The notes: a model not told the origin generated them from the sequence alone. DNA of 17,343 bases from CANQDT01 sp051878935 (GCA_051878935.1 JBJELB010000021.1:1-17343); one strand, 5' to 3'; shown: positions 1 to 7,257, counted from the first letter of the stretch. Program-made: numbers and translations.

Positions 1-1
1 A

Positions 2-49
2 TTAAGCCTTGCCATTGCGGTTCTTGGGTTTTTCGGAAATACGGCGTAA
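2..49 (+). CDS. 3' end of an unidentified rightward gene (partial)
   Basis: The second frame is open from the window edge and ends at a TAA at 47-49, giving the C-terminal residues LSLAIAVLGFFGNTA. The hydrophobic composition would fit the last helix of a membrane protein, but 15 residues are too few to name a family or even to be certain that the frame is coding. No clear terminator follows. A weak imperfect hairpin (arms CCAAAAAGT and ACTTTTTGG, near 115-155) lies downstream. Confidence 0.3.
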   Translation, partial: LSLAIAVLGFFGNTA

Positions 50-180
50 AATTAGCGCTTGGAGAACTGAGGAGTGCGACGGGCGGCCTTCAGACCGTAC
101 TGAACATTCTTCAAACCAAAAAGTCATTGGTATTCAAGCACTTTTTGGCCTTCTATCCTGTTTTAACCTATGTGTTAACA

Positions 181-311
181 CTAAGAAACGGGGGCTTCCA
201 CAGACTGTTGTTTGTGGAAAGCAGCGTTTACAGTGGCATATAGTTCCTGTGGTTTGGAGTCTTTAGCTTTCTTTCGTAATGAACACCACATTCGGTCTTT
301 CTAATTTTCAT
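181..311 (-). pseudogene. Small frameshifted gene remnant
   Basis: On the minus strand a good ribosome binding site (GGAGG, six bases before the ATG at 311) starts a 27-residue frame, MKIRKTECGVHYERK onwards, ending at 228. The two other frames over the same DNA read more like one protein. One gives NVVFITKES and then a stop. The next gives KDSKPQELYATVNAAFHKQ and runs on to QQSVEAPVS with a stop at 181-183. The simplest reading is a small gene of about 40-45 codons broken by two small indels. I do not recognise the family. The alternative is that only the 27-codon frame (228-311) is translated. Confidence 0.35.
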
Positions 312-521
312 TGTTGTCCTCCGGATCATTTGAAATGTATATTCTCGAATTACTTTTTTAACAATTGAAGAATCCATGCAATGAAGTCATCAATGCAAGC
401 GCGATCCATTGACCAAGTATAACTATGTGATACCTTTGTGAAAGATTTCTGTCCGAATGTTTTTTTCACTTTAATCACAGCCTTGTTAAGAGTGTGATCC
501 TCATAAGCACTGTTTTTATAA

Positions 522-549
522 AATCCAACCTGCTTTCGCAGGTTGGATT
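522..549 (-). terminator. Intrinsic terminator of an orphan leader unit
   Basis: Read leftward, AATCCAACCTGC pairs perfectly with GCAGGTTGGATT around a GAAA loop and runs into a T-rich tail (TTTTATAAAAAC). It closely resembles the hairpin in front of mgtC at 1528-1555, including the flanking TTGGAATC. A 71-codon frame spanning this hairpin (350-565) is not credible as a gene because it starts inside the structured leader. Confidence 0.7.
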
Positions 550-724
550 CCAATCTAATTATCATAGTGGAGCGTTTATGTAACCAAATTTATATGGTAA
601 AGTGAGGTTACTACATCAGTGCGATTGCGAACACAGATGTGGTTGTTGTTAAACTGTTGATTCAATCTACAAATCGGCCACATAAAACCATGATAATTAG
701 CGATTGACATGTACTAATGAGAAT

Positions 725-754
725 ATAATAATATGAGCATACAAGAAAAGTCAA
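725..754 (-). promoter_or_regulatory. Leftward promoter of the orphan leader unit
   Basis: On the minus strand TTGACT (749-754) is followed after 18 bases by TATTAT (725-730). The region matches the mgtC promoter in layout (TTGA-T-TTTTCT, then TATTATTATAT, then ACATGT). The transcript would start about 30 bases past the mgtC stop codon and meet the terminator at 522-549 after roughly 170 bases. Confidence 0.5.
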
Positions 755-769
755 TATGGAAGACAAATA

Positions 770-1486
770 CTAACTAACGATTTTTTCTGAGGAAATTGAA
801 ATGACGTTTGAATCTTCAGTCATTTCGAGAATAAATGCTTCGTGGCGTTTGAGAGCTCGCCTGCCGGCAAAGTCAGTATTAAATATGATTGTACAAATGC
901 CTTGGTTGTCTTCTTCAATGTGGATAGAGTCCATCCGAGCATCGTTTTGATGAATAAGAGTGGTAGTTTTTTCAAGAACAGGAATGGCTCTTTTACATTT
1001 TAGAGAAATAGTGTAGCGATTATATTTATTTCTAAAGACTTTATGCTGAAAACGTTCCAAGAAAGTAAGTGTGATGAGAATGTATGCAGTACCTATCAAA
1101 CCGATTTCATAATAGCCTGCCCCAACTGCGATGCCCAGACACGCAACCATCCAAACACTTGCTGCAGTAGTAAGTCCTTTGACGATTGCTCCCTCACGAA
1201 GAATCGTACCGGCTCCCAGAAAGCCTACACCTGCAATTACCTGAGCGCTTAACCGAGCAGGATCTGCGGTTGCGCCGTATACCCGATACTGACAGAATAT
1301 CATTTGGCTTGTAAGCATGACTGCACATGAACCGAGAGCAACCAGTATATGAGTTCGCAAACCAGCAGGACGATGTGAAAATTCTCGCTCAACACCGATC
1401 AAAGCACCAATCAACATTGCTATACCAAAACGTATGAATATTTCTTCCATGCTTAATGTTACTGCAGATAAATCAATATCAACCAC
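770..1486 (-). CDS. mgtC: MgtC/SapB-family membrane protein
   Basis: A 238-residue protein starting at GTG with a strong AAGGAGG seven bases upstream. The N-terminal two thirds carry the family's hydrophobic helices and its hallmark motifs: GVEREFSHRPAGLRTHILVALGS near residues 31-53, and AQVIAGVGFLGAGTILREG followed by GLTTAASVWMVACLGIAVG near 81-123. The C-terminal part (about 150-238) is soluble and fits the ACT-like domain found in many MgtC proteins. The family is linked to growth at low Mg2+ and, in Salmonella, to inhibition of the F-type ATPase; whether that applies here is inference. The gene stands alone behind its own promoter and a terminator-bearing leader. Confidence 0.93.
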   Translation of the reverse strand: MVDIDLSAVTLSMEEIFIRFGIAMLIGALIGVEREFSHRPAGLRTHILVALGSCAVMLTSQMIFCQYRVYGATADPARLSAQVIAGVGFLGAGTILREGAIVKGLTTAASVWMVACLGIAVGAGYYEIGLIGTAYILITLTFLERFQHKVFRNKYNRYTISLKCKRAIPVLEKTTTLIHQNDARMDSIHIEEDNQGICTIIFNTDFAGRRALKRHEAFILEMTEDSNVISISSEKIVS

Positions 1487-1727
1487 TGCTAAACCTCCTT
1501 TTCCTGTGCAGATAATGATGTTATAAAAATCAAACCTGCTTCCACAGGTTTGATTCCAAGAGATTTGCTTTGCCTATGTATCGATACTTTACAATCAGTG
1601 GGGAATGAAGGTAGAAAAGACAATACTTGAAAGAAAGAGAACAAGCATGGAAGAAAAAATGGAGACGGGGTATAGGGTATTGATTACATCAAATCACATG
1701 TGGTAAGCGGGTTGCTTACATGTATAT
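1487..1727 (-). promoter_or_regulatory. mgtC 5' leader with attenuator-like folding
   Basis: About 235 bases separate the predicted start of transcription from the mgtC GTG, much longer than a simple 5' UTR. The leader starts with a stem built on ACATGT repeated on both sides of AAGC/GCTT (about 1697-1724) and ends with an intrinsic terminator (1528-1555). Segments CCACA and TTTGAT in the 5' part are complementary to TGTGG and ATCAAA in the left side of the terminator. An antiterminator that excludes the terminator hairpin can therefore be drawn. I see neither the M-box nor the yybP-ykoY core, so the ligand or signal is unknown. Confidence 0.5.
1528..1555 (-). terminator. Terminator in the mgtC leader
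   Basis: Read leftward, AATCAAACCTG pairs with CAGGTTTGATT across a six-base loop and is followed by a T-rich run (TTTTTAT). It lies about 40 bases upstream of the mgtC start, so it is placed to abort transcription before the gene. Confidence 0.75.
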
Positions 1728-1756
1728 ATAATAATACAAGACAACAGAAAAATCAA
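1728..1756 (-). promoter_or_regulatory. mgtC promoter
   Basis: On the minus strand TTGATT (1751-1756) and TATTAT (1728-1733) are separated by exactly 17 bases. The promoter is AT-rich and matches the orphan unit's promoter at 725-754. Confidence 0.6.
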
Positions 1757-1887
1757 TAAAGAATGAAAATCATCGATGTAAAAAAATGTGCTTGAATTAT
1801 GTATAAAGCGACGAAAAAACATGGCAAAGTGATTGGCTTTATGATTTCTATCCACAATAACTTTCTAAATGCACCTGATAAAAATGT

Positions 1888-1915
1888 GATCCGCTGTACG
1901 AAAGTACAGCGGATC
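1888..1915. terminator. Bidirectional intrinsic terminator
   Basis: A perfect 12-bp stem (GATCCGCTGTAC and GTACAGCGGATC) closes on a GAAA loop. Rightward it runs into TTTTATG and leftward into ACATTTTTATC. Leftward it would end the salvage operon after ribokinase. No convincing rightward gene lies before it. The rest of 1757-2039 shows no supported gene. Confidence 0.8.
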
Positions 1916-2039
1916 TTTTATGTTCATAGTCAGTTTGACATTAGTTAACAGCGCACTTAACCAATGAAATAGGAGTGTATAAACTATGAAAAAATGACTG
2001 GCAATCGAATTCTTATGGTTTTCCAGCTGACGAATCACA

Positions 2040-2168
2040 TCAATATTGCTGGCTAAATGCCAGAATGAATCTTTTGATCTTTTTTTCAAAAAACTGGATC
2101 ATTGGTTCACCCATTATGAGTGTAATAATGGTAATCTTTTTAAGATGCTGCTTTTCGCTAATTAACAT
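2040..2168 (-). CDS. Small ORF of unknown function, possibly frameshifted
   Basis: A 42-codon frame starts at an ATG preceded by AGGTGG seven bases upstream and begins MLISEKQHLKKITIITLIMG. It follows ribokinase by 30 bases, so it would be the last gene of that operon. A homopolymer-rich stretch (T6, G, A7, about 2082-2095) lies in its middle. Losing one base there joins the first half to an open frame reading KKRSKDSFWHLASNIDVIRQ and onward, which looks more protein-like than the current end. It may thus be the start of a decayed gene of about 70-100 codons. I recognise no family. Confidence 0.3.
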   Translation of the reverse strand: MLISEKQHLKKITIITLIMGEPMIQFFEKKIKRFILAFSQQY

Positions 2169-2198
2169 AGAAACACCACCTTCTACCTGTTTTAGTTC

Positions 2199-3125
2199 TT
2201 AATTTGTGGATTTGATATTTATGAGATATAGATTGACTTCTTCCTTTGTGGGGAAAGAGTTTTGAGCTCCTTTTCGAGTAACAGTAATACCAGCAGCTGC
2301 ATTGGCAAATGTAATTGCAGATTCGATACTATAATTGTTTGAGATTGCATAGGTAAATGCACCCAGGAAAGTATCTCCTGCACCGGTTGTGTCAATGGCA
2401 TGCTGAGCATGTGAGGGGTAGAACGCATCGTTGCCAGATGCGAGATAATGATGAGCACCCTTGTCACCCTGCGTGATAATCAGATTTCGAATACCATGGC
2501 ACCGCATAAAATGCACCCAGGAATCAGCACTAATTTCGGGAACAGTGGGCATATCGATTAGCGTAGTGGCTTCGTCTTTGTTAGCAATTATGTACTCTAC
2601 TCCATCCAGAATTGACATGTCAAAATGGTCAAGAGGGGATGGATTCAGAATAACCTTGGTGGAATTTACATGACTGAGGACAATGGCTTTTTTGACAGTA
2701 TCTTCTGGAATTTCCATCTGAAGAATACAATAATCTGCCTGCTTGAAAAGATGCGCATGTGCCATCAGGTATTCAGGTGTAACTAAATTATTGGCGCTGG
2801 AATCAACAACAATAGCATTTTCGCCAACCTCAGATACGCATATATAAGCTGCAGAAGTATCTGCATTGTTTGTACGAATCACATAGTCGGTATTTACACC
2901 GGAATTGTTTAGAGATTCAATCAATTGCTTGCCGTTTGCATCGTTACCAACACAACCAAGCATTACAACATCAGCTCCAAGCTTAGAGGCGGCAACGGCT
3001 TGGTTTGCACCTTTTCCTCCTGGTGTTGTCATCTTGCTGTGAGAGAGAACGGTTTGACCTGGTGCGGGGATATCCTGTACACCTAGTACAATATCCATAT
3101 TTATACTCCCGACTACAAGTATCAT
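2199..3125 (-). CDS. rbsK: Ribokinase (PfkB family)
   Basis: A 308-residue cytoplasmic kinase of normal family length. It has the ribokinase N-terminal motif PGGKGANQAVAASKLG (from residue 35), the NKDE metal/phosphate motif (182-185) and the C-terminal DTTGAGD motif (245-251), whose last Asp is the expected catalytic base. It should convert ribose and ATP to ribose-5-phosphate. In this operon it would use ribose freed by the nucleoside hydrolase. Its AAGGAG site lies eight bases before the ATG, in the 12-base gap after the adenine deaminase stop. PfkB relatives can phosphorylate other sugars or nucleosides, but the GGKGANQA signature favours ribose or deoxyribose. Confidence 0.92.
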   Translation of the reverse strand: MILVVGSINMDIVLGVQDIPAPGQTVLSHSKMTTPGGKGANQAVAASKLGADVVMLGCVGNDANGKQLIESLNNSGVNTDYVIRTNNADTSAAYICVSEVGENAIVVDSSANNLVTPEYLMAHAHLFKQADYCILQMEIPEDTVKKAIVLSHVNSTKVILNPSPLDHFDMSILDGVEYIIANKDEATTLIDMPTVPEISADSWVHFMRCHGIRNLIITQGDKGAHHYLASGNDAFYPSHAQHAIDTTGAGDTFLGAFTYAISNNYSIESAITFANAAAGITVTRKGAQNSFPTKEEVNLYLINIKSTN

Positions 3126-3137
3126 ACAAATTACTCC

Positions 3138-4868
3138 TTATACATATTTCTGGGAGATTACATCAATAATACCACGAGTGGTCAGACGAAGGGTGGGAAT
3201 AACAGGCAGAGCCATGAAGCTCAGAGTCATGAAGGGATCGACACCACGGTTGACACCCAACTTGAAAGCAGCTTCCTTGGCATCTTCCAGATCCTGATTG
3301 ACTTTTTCCAGGGAATCTTCACTCATAATACCAGCGATGGAGAGAATCAGTTCGCCAGTTACAACACCGTTGTTAACAACAACGATGCCGCCCTTGTTTT
3401 CAATGACTCGGTTAACTGCCAGGGCAATATCTTCCTCATTGGTGCCGACGGCAATGATGTTGTGGGAGTCGTGAGAAATACTGGTAGCAACTGCACCGCT
3501 TTTTAAACCATAGCCATTGATATATCCAATGCCGATATGGCCGGTGTTCTTATGACGCTCAATGACAGCAATCTTCAAAATGTCCTTTTCAACATCAATA
3601 TGGTCAGCATAGCCACGATCCTCTGTGACAATTTCACCGGGAATCATACCAAGAACAGCACGGGGACGCTGTTCGATGAAGTCATTTGCAGAGAGTTGTG
3701 GAACATGGAAGGTATCATGGGCAACTTCATCCAGGTAGGGGGCGATGGATGGTGCTACGAAATCCTGAACTTTTCCATCCGAGTACATGGCAATACCCTT
3801 CTTATAAACTTCCTCAATGTTGAAACTCTCGAAGCTGTCGATCACCATGAAGTCTGCCAGATAACCGGGAGCGATGGCACCACGGTTATTCAGGAGGAAA
3901 TAGCGGGCAGCATTGTGGCAGGCAACCTTAACAGCGATGATGGGGTCTACACCCTTTGCAATGGCCTGGCGTACGATGTAGTCAATGTGACCCAGTTCCA
4001 GCAGATCACTGGGATGCTTGTCATCACAGCAGAACATACAGCGGTCTGCATATTCAGGGGTCAGTAGAGGTAGCAGTGCATCCAGATTTCTTGCAGCAGT
4101 GCCTTCGCGAATCATGATGTACTGTCCACGATCCAGCTTTTCCAGTGCATCATTCATGTCGGAACACTCATGGTCAGAATAAACACCAGCAGCGATGTAT
4201 GCATTCAGATCGTTACCGGACAGACCGGGAGCGTGACCATCGATCTTCTTGTGATGAGCCTGAGAAGCAACGATTTTCTCGATGACCTCTGCATCGGCAG
4301 AAACAACACCACCGAAGTTCATCATCTCAGCAAGACCCTGTACTCTGGGATGATCGTAGAAGGAGTCGATTGCGCGGTAGTCAAGATTTGCACCACTTTC
4401 GTCCATGGGAGTTGCAGGAACACAGGAGGGGAGCATAAAGCGAACATCGACAGGCAGATTCTCGGTAGCCTGAAGCATGTACTCAATGCCATCAGTACCC
4501 ATAACATTGGCAATCTCATGGGGGTCAGTAATGACGGTGGTAGTACCATGAGGCAGAACCGCTTTTGCAAATTCGTGGGGCGCGACCAGAGAGCTTTCCA
4601 GATGGATATGAGCATCAATGAAGCCAGGAACGATAATCTTTCCGGTTACATCGATTTCCTTCACACCTTCATACTTACCAATACCCACAAACAGACCTTC
4701 TGCGATAGCAATATCGCCATGGCTGATCTTGTTGCTGAAAACATTAACGAAGGAAGCATTTTTGATAACCAGATCTGCAGGAATGCGACCTGCGGCCACG
4801 TCAATAATGCGGACTTTTTTAGACAGTTTACGGTTAATCTTACCGGTGTAGCTTTCATACTTGCGCAT
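3138..4868 (-). CDS. ade: Adenine deaminase
   Basis: A 576-residue amidohydrolase-superfamily enzyme of the usual size for bacterial adenine deaminases. It converts adenine to hypoxanthine and ammonia. Visible features are PGFIDAHIHLESS with metal-binding His87 and His89, TDPHEIANVMG (114-124), DGHAPGLSG near residue 210, the CCDDKHPSDLLELGHIDY block that carries further metal ligands, and the typical C-terminal domain with ISHDSHNI and GGIVVVNNG. The ATG at 4868 is preceded by AAAGG about 12 bases away. It lies between the deoxyribosyltransferase and ribokinase genes, and adenine released upstream is its natural substrate. A long hairpin in the 103-base gap before it may let its expression differ from that of the upstream genes. 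Confidence 0.95.
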   Translation of the reverse strand: MRKYESYTGKINRKLSKKVRIIDVAAGRIPADLVIKNASFVNVFSNKISHGDIAIAEGLFVGIGKYEGVKEIDVTGKIIVPGFIDAHIHLESSLVAPHEFAKAVLPHGTTTVITDPHEIANVMGTDGIEYMLQATENLPVDVRFMLPSCVPATPMDESGANLDYRAIDSFYDHPRVQGLAEMMNFGGVVSADAEVIEKIVASQAHHKKIDGHAPGLSGNDLNAYIAAGVYSDHECSDMNDALEKLDRGQYIMIREGTAARNLDALLPLLTPEYADRCMFCCDDKHPSDLLELGHIDYIVRQAIAKGVDPIIAVKVACHNAARYFLLNNRGAIAPGYLADFMVIDSFESFNIEEVYKKGIAMYSDGKVQDFVAPSIAPYLDEVAHDTFHVPQLSANDFIEQRPRAVLGMIPGEIVTEDRGYADHIDVEKDILKIAVIERHKNTGHIGIGYINGYGLKSGAVATSISHDSHNIIAVGTNEEDIALAVNRVIENKGGIVVVNNGVVTGELILSIAGIMSEDSLEKVNQDLEDAKEAAFKLGVNRGVDPFMTLSFMALPVIPTLRLTTRGIIDVISQKYV

Positions 4869-4915
4869 GGGAAATATGCCTACCTTTCTCTTTAAATAAT
4901 CAATAGTTAAGTAAA

Positions 4916-4959
4916 CGTATAGCGTCAGAAGCCTTTCAACGGGAATCTGACGCTATGCG
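4916..4959. repeat. Long inter-gene hairpin inside the salvage operon
   Basis: Arms at 4916-4929 and 4946-4959 pair over 14 positions with one G-T wobble (core ATAGCGTCAGA with TCTGACGCTAT). On the leftward operon transcript no T run follows, so it fits an mRNA-stabilising or processing hairpin rather than a terminator. On the other strand it is followed by AGTTTTT and could stop antisense transcription. Confidence 0.6.
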
Positions 4960-4971
4960 AGTTTTTATGGA

Positions 4972-6063
4972 TTATGCTTCGACTTTCAATGCAGCGATCA
5001 TCTGGTTCAGTGCAGCTTCAAAGTCACCTTCGAAGACGGGCATAGAGCCGGAGAACATCAGATTGATGGGATAGTCAAAGTTCTCTACGTTGCAGCCGCA
5101 GTGATCACGATAGTCGCGGTCAGCACCAAAGTTGGGAACGCGGTTGATCATCTTTTCGGTACTTTCCATGTAGGAGAACATTTTCTTACCCAGCTGGAAT
5201 GCCATGCCACACTCGAAAGAAGTGTCGCTGTCAGGTTCCCAACCGTGGAAGTCATTCAGGTTTGCCAGAATGATATCGCAGTCACGAACATGCTGCTGCT
5301 GACGCATGAAGGTCAGATAAGCATTGGTGTAAATATCATCGGTATTAGCTGCGGGGATGCCAGGAACCTCATCGGTAGGCACGATGGCATAGAAGCCGTT
5401 CTTAGCGCACAGCTCCTTCATAGCAGCATACTTTTCTGCTGCATCTGCGTCATAACGCTCAGGACCAGCCAGATAGACAACAGGCATACCGTTGTTGTTC
5501 AGCTCAGTCTTCTTGGACTCCTGAGGAACAATAGGGAAAGCAGCTCTCTTGCGCTTTTCTTCCATATCCAGAGTCAGGACTTCCAGTGCATCATCGAAGT
5601 CACCCTCGACAACTTTGCAGGAACCCATGACATTGGGGGAGAAGGGCAGCTCACCAAAGGGGAGGACACGGCCCTTCTGATCGTAGACCTTACCATCCTT
5701 GATGGAGTGACCCTGGTACTTCCAGAACATAGGACGCTTATCACGGGTGTATGCGTAGCAATGGGCACCCTTAGCGTAAGCCATTCCAATTTCAAAAATG
5801 CTGCCGCCGTCAACATCAGCACCACGGTAGAACTCCAGGTTGCAGATGATAGCGGTAGATTCGTTCATTGCACGGGCACAGTTTTTGAAAATGGTAATTG
5901 CGTTCTCACGCAGATCTTCATTGGACAGATCCAGCTGAACATCACTGGGCATGGTGACGTTGTAGCCCTTGGTCTGTGCCCGGAACTTCATGACATCCCA
6001 GCGGGGATAGCCATCAACATAGAAACACATGGGACCGGCAATATAAATGCTTTCTCTTTTCAT
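4972..6063 (-). CDS. Tandem nucleoside 2-deoxyribosyltransferase-like protein
   Basis: A 363-residue protein made of two copies of the nucleoside 2-deoxyribosyltransferase fold. Copy one has YIAGPMCFYVDGYPRWD (7-23), an ICNLEFYRGADVDGG segment (73-87) and FEIGMAYAKG with Glu91. Copy two has VYLAGPERYDADAAEKY (196-212), ANLNDFHGWEPDSD (267-280) and FECGMAFQLGKK with Glu284. Each Glu aligns with the catalytic Glu of the Lactobacillus enzyme (GMELGYA). Single-domain family members exchange deoxyribose between bases or hydrolyse deoxynucleosides. Both copies keep the key Glu, so both may be active; the joined form and its exact substrate are unclear. It starts 23 bases after the nucleoside hydrolase, with AGGAAGG seven bases before the ATG. 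Confidence 0.8.
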   Translation of the reverse strand: MKRESIYIAGPMCFYVDGYPRWDVMKFRAQTKGYNVTMPSDVQLDLSNEDLRENAITIFKNCARAMNESTAIICNLEFYRGADVDGGSIFEIGMAYAKGAHCYAYTRDKRPMFWKYQGHSIKDGKVYDQKGRVLPFGELPFSPNVMGSCKVVEGDFDDALEVLTLDMEEKRKRAAFPIVPQESKKTELNNNGMPVVYLAGPERYDADAAEKYAAMKELCAKNGFYAIVPTDEVPGIPAANTDDIYTNAYLTFMRQQQHVRDCDIILANLNDFHGWEPDSDTSFECGMAFQLGKKMFSYMESTEKMINRVPNFGADRDYRDHCGCNVENFDYPINLMFSGSMPVFEGDFEAALNQMIAALKVEA

Positions 6064-6086
6064 TATTCTACCTTCCTATCTAAATA

Positions 6087-7034
6087 TTAAGCCAGTACAA
6101 GCTCCTTCAGAAGCTGGAGGAATCGACCACAGTCGGCCTTTGCACCGATTTCAACGACGGGCAGATGTGTCCATACATGATGGTGTCTACCATCGAGTAC
6201 GGTCATACCTAATGTGAGAGGACTCTGGGTTTCGATACCAACATGCCCCTTAATGGTTTCGACCAATGTGGGATCAATAGCATAGCCAACTGCCATGCAG
6301 TCGATGATCGTGCAGTATGCGTCATAGCCACGGCCATGCACAAACTTAATTGCCTGATGCAAGAAATGTGCTTCAGGATTCTTGCTTTCAGCAAAAGACT
6401 TGATGTCTTCTTCAGTGAAGTTAACATCAAAGTGTGTTGCTACATCCAGACCCAGCGCGACCAGAGGAATACCAGACTCGTAAACGATTTTGGCAGCCTC
6501 AGGATCAACATAGACGTTCCATTCGCTCTGAGGAGTATCGCCGGTTGCGTTGGCGAAGGAATATCTGTTCAGACCGAATGCTCCAGAGATAGCAATAACA
6601 CCGGCAATCATTTCTTTGATCTCAGGTGCCTTGGTAAGAGCCATTGCCAGGTTGCTCATGGGTCCGGTACACAGGATGGTAACTTCACCAGGATGCTGCT
6701 TGACAGTTTCAATGATCAGATCTACTGCATGGAGAGGGGAGAGGGGAGTCTTGGGATCAGGAAGGAAGTTTTCAGCCTGTCCATCCTTGCCGTGGGTGAA
6801 GGGATCGCTGGGGCAGGGGCGAACCATGGGATTTGCCATGCCTCTAGCAACAGGAATTTCTTCCTTTCCCATCAGTTCGAGGACTTTTCTGGCGTTAACG
6901 CAAGTTACATCAACAGGGTAGTTGCCGTTGACGGTAGTGACAGCAAGGAGATCCAGATCAGGAGACTTAACAGCCATTACAATAGCCATGGAGTCATCCA
7001 TACCAGGATCACAATCAAGGATGATCTTTTTCAT
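6087..7034 (-). CDS. Inosine-uridine-preferring nucleoside hydrolase family protein
   Basis: A 315-residue N-ribohydrolase, splitting nucleosides into base and ribose. The Ca2+ site DCDPGMDD (residues 7-14) is intact, with the family's CTGPMSNLA block (122-130), the EWNVYVDPEAA segment (171-181) that holds ribose-binding residues, and Asp245 as the C-terminal metal ligand. In classical members His precedes this Asp (HD) and protonates the leaving base. Here the sequence is IID, so leaving-group activation must differ, which leaves base preference open. It is the first gene of the leftward operon, with GGAGG nine bases before the ATG and a strong promoter just upstream. Confidence 0.9.
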   Translation of the reverse strand: MKKIILDCDPGMDDSMAIVMAVKSPDLDLLAVTTVNGNYPVDVTCVNARKVLELMGKEEIPVARGMANPMVRPCPSDPFTHGKDGQAENFLPDPKTPLSPLHAVDLIIETVKQHPGEVTILCTGPMSNLAMALTKAPEIKEMIAGVIAISGAFGLNRYSFANATGDTPQSEWNVYVDPEAAKIVYESGIPLVALGLDVATHFDVNFTEEDIKSFAESKNPEAHFLHQAIKFVHGRGYDAYCTIIDCMAVGYAIDPTLVETIKGHVGIETQSPLTLGMTVLDGRHHHVWTHLPVVEIGAKADCGRFLQLLKELVLA

Positions 7035-7066
7035 AGGAAAATACCTCCAAATTGTTAATATGTATA

Positions 7067-7095
7067 ATTGTATTGAAAGATAGACAAGTTGTCAA
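7067..7095 (-). promoter_or_regulatory. Promoter of the nucleoside-salvage operon
   Basis: On the minus strand a consensus TTGACA (7090-7095) and TACAAT (7067-7072) are spaced by exactly 17 bases, about 40 bases before the nucleoside hydrolase start. It is the best promoter in the window. The dyad at 7068-7087 fills its spacer, which suggests repression by a bound regulator. A perfect palindrome GACAAGTTGTC (7083-7093) also overlaps the -35 side. Confidence 0.8.
7068..7087 (+). promoter_or_regulatory. Candidate operator, copy 1
   Basis: TTGTATTGAAAGATAGACAA is an imperfect dyad (TTGTAT, eight bases, AGACAA) lying between the -35 and -10 boxes of the leftward operon. It matches the copy at the transporter promoter at 16 of 20 positions. 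Confidence 0.45.
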
Positions 7096-7180
7096 TGGTT
7101 TTTAGTCATGATAATTAAAGCAAATCGAAAATTGGATGTTTTGATAGTCGATAAAAGAAAAAATTGTCGAAATTGCATAT

Positions 7181-7208
7181 TTCAAAAAATGACTACTTAT
7201 ATTATAAT
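7181..7208 (+). promoter_or_regulatory. deoD promoter
   Basis: A perfect -10 box TATAAT (7203-7208) lies 50 bases before the deoD start. The only nearby -35 is a weak TTCAAA (7181-7186) with 16-base spacing. No purine riboswitch core is seen in the short leader. Confidence 0.5.
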
Positions 7209-7216
7209 CTATACAA
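7197..7216 (+). promoter_or_regulatory. Candidate operator, copy 2 (deoD)
   Basis: TTATATTATAATCTATACAA matches the transporter-promoter copy at 15 of 20 positions and the salvage-operon copy at 14 of 20. It covers the deoD -10 box. Its right end continues into ATACAAGTAT (7211-7220), a ten-base near-palindrome found again exactly in the regulator's own promoter (16784-16793). Confidence 0.35.
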
Positions 7217-7257
7217 GTATCCCGGAGAGATAAAATATTAATTTGGAGGTTTTATTT

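Noticed and set aside
9..266. An 85-codon rightward ORF at the window start
   Set aside because: It overlaps the tail of another frame, has no ribosome binding site and shows a non-protein-like composition. The leftward fragments over 181-311 are more convincing.
350..565. A 71-codon leftward ORF
   Set aside because: It starts inside the structured orphan leader and runs through the terminator hairpin, with no ribosome binding site and no recognisable family.
1487..1727. M-box or yybP-ykoY riboswitch in front of mgtC
   Set aside because: The conserved core sequences of either class are not recognisable. Only terminator and possible antiterminator pairing are supported.
1865..2089. A 74-codon leftward ORF
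   Set aside because: It starts at a TTG within a homopolymer-rich stretch and reads through the strong terminator at 1888-1915. It is treated only as a possible displaced part of the small ORF at 2040-2168.
3537..4067. Long rightward open frames opposite adenine deaminase, deoxyribosyltransferase and nucleoside hydrolase (for example 3537-4067, 4170-4895, 5101-6090, 6243-7058)
   Set aside because: They lie antisense to well-supported genes, have no ribosome binding sites or family motifs, and are shadows of codon use.
7209..7257. Purine riboswitch in the deoD leader
   Set aside because: The leader is only about 40 bases from the predicted start and lacks the conserved three-way-junction sequence.
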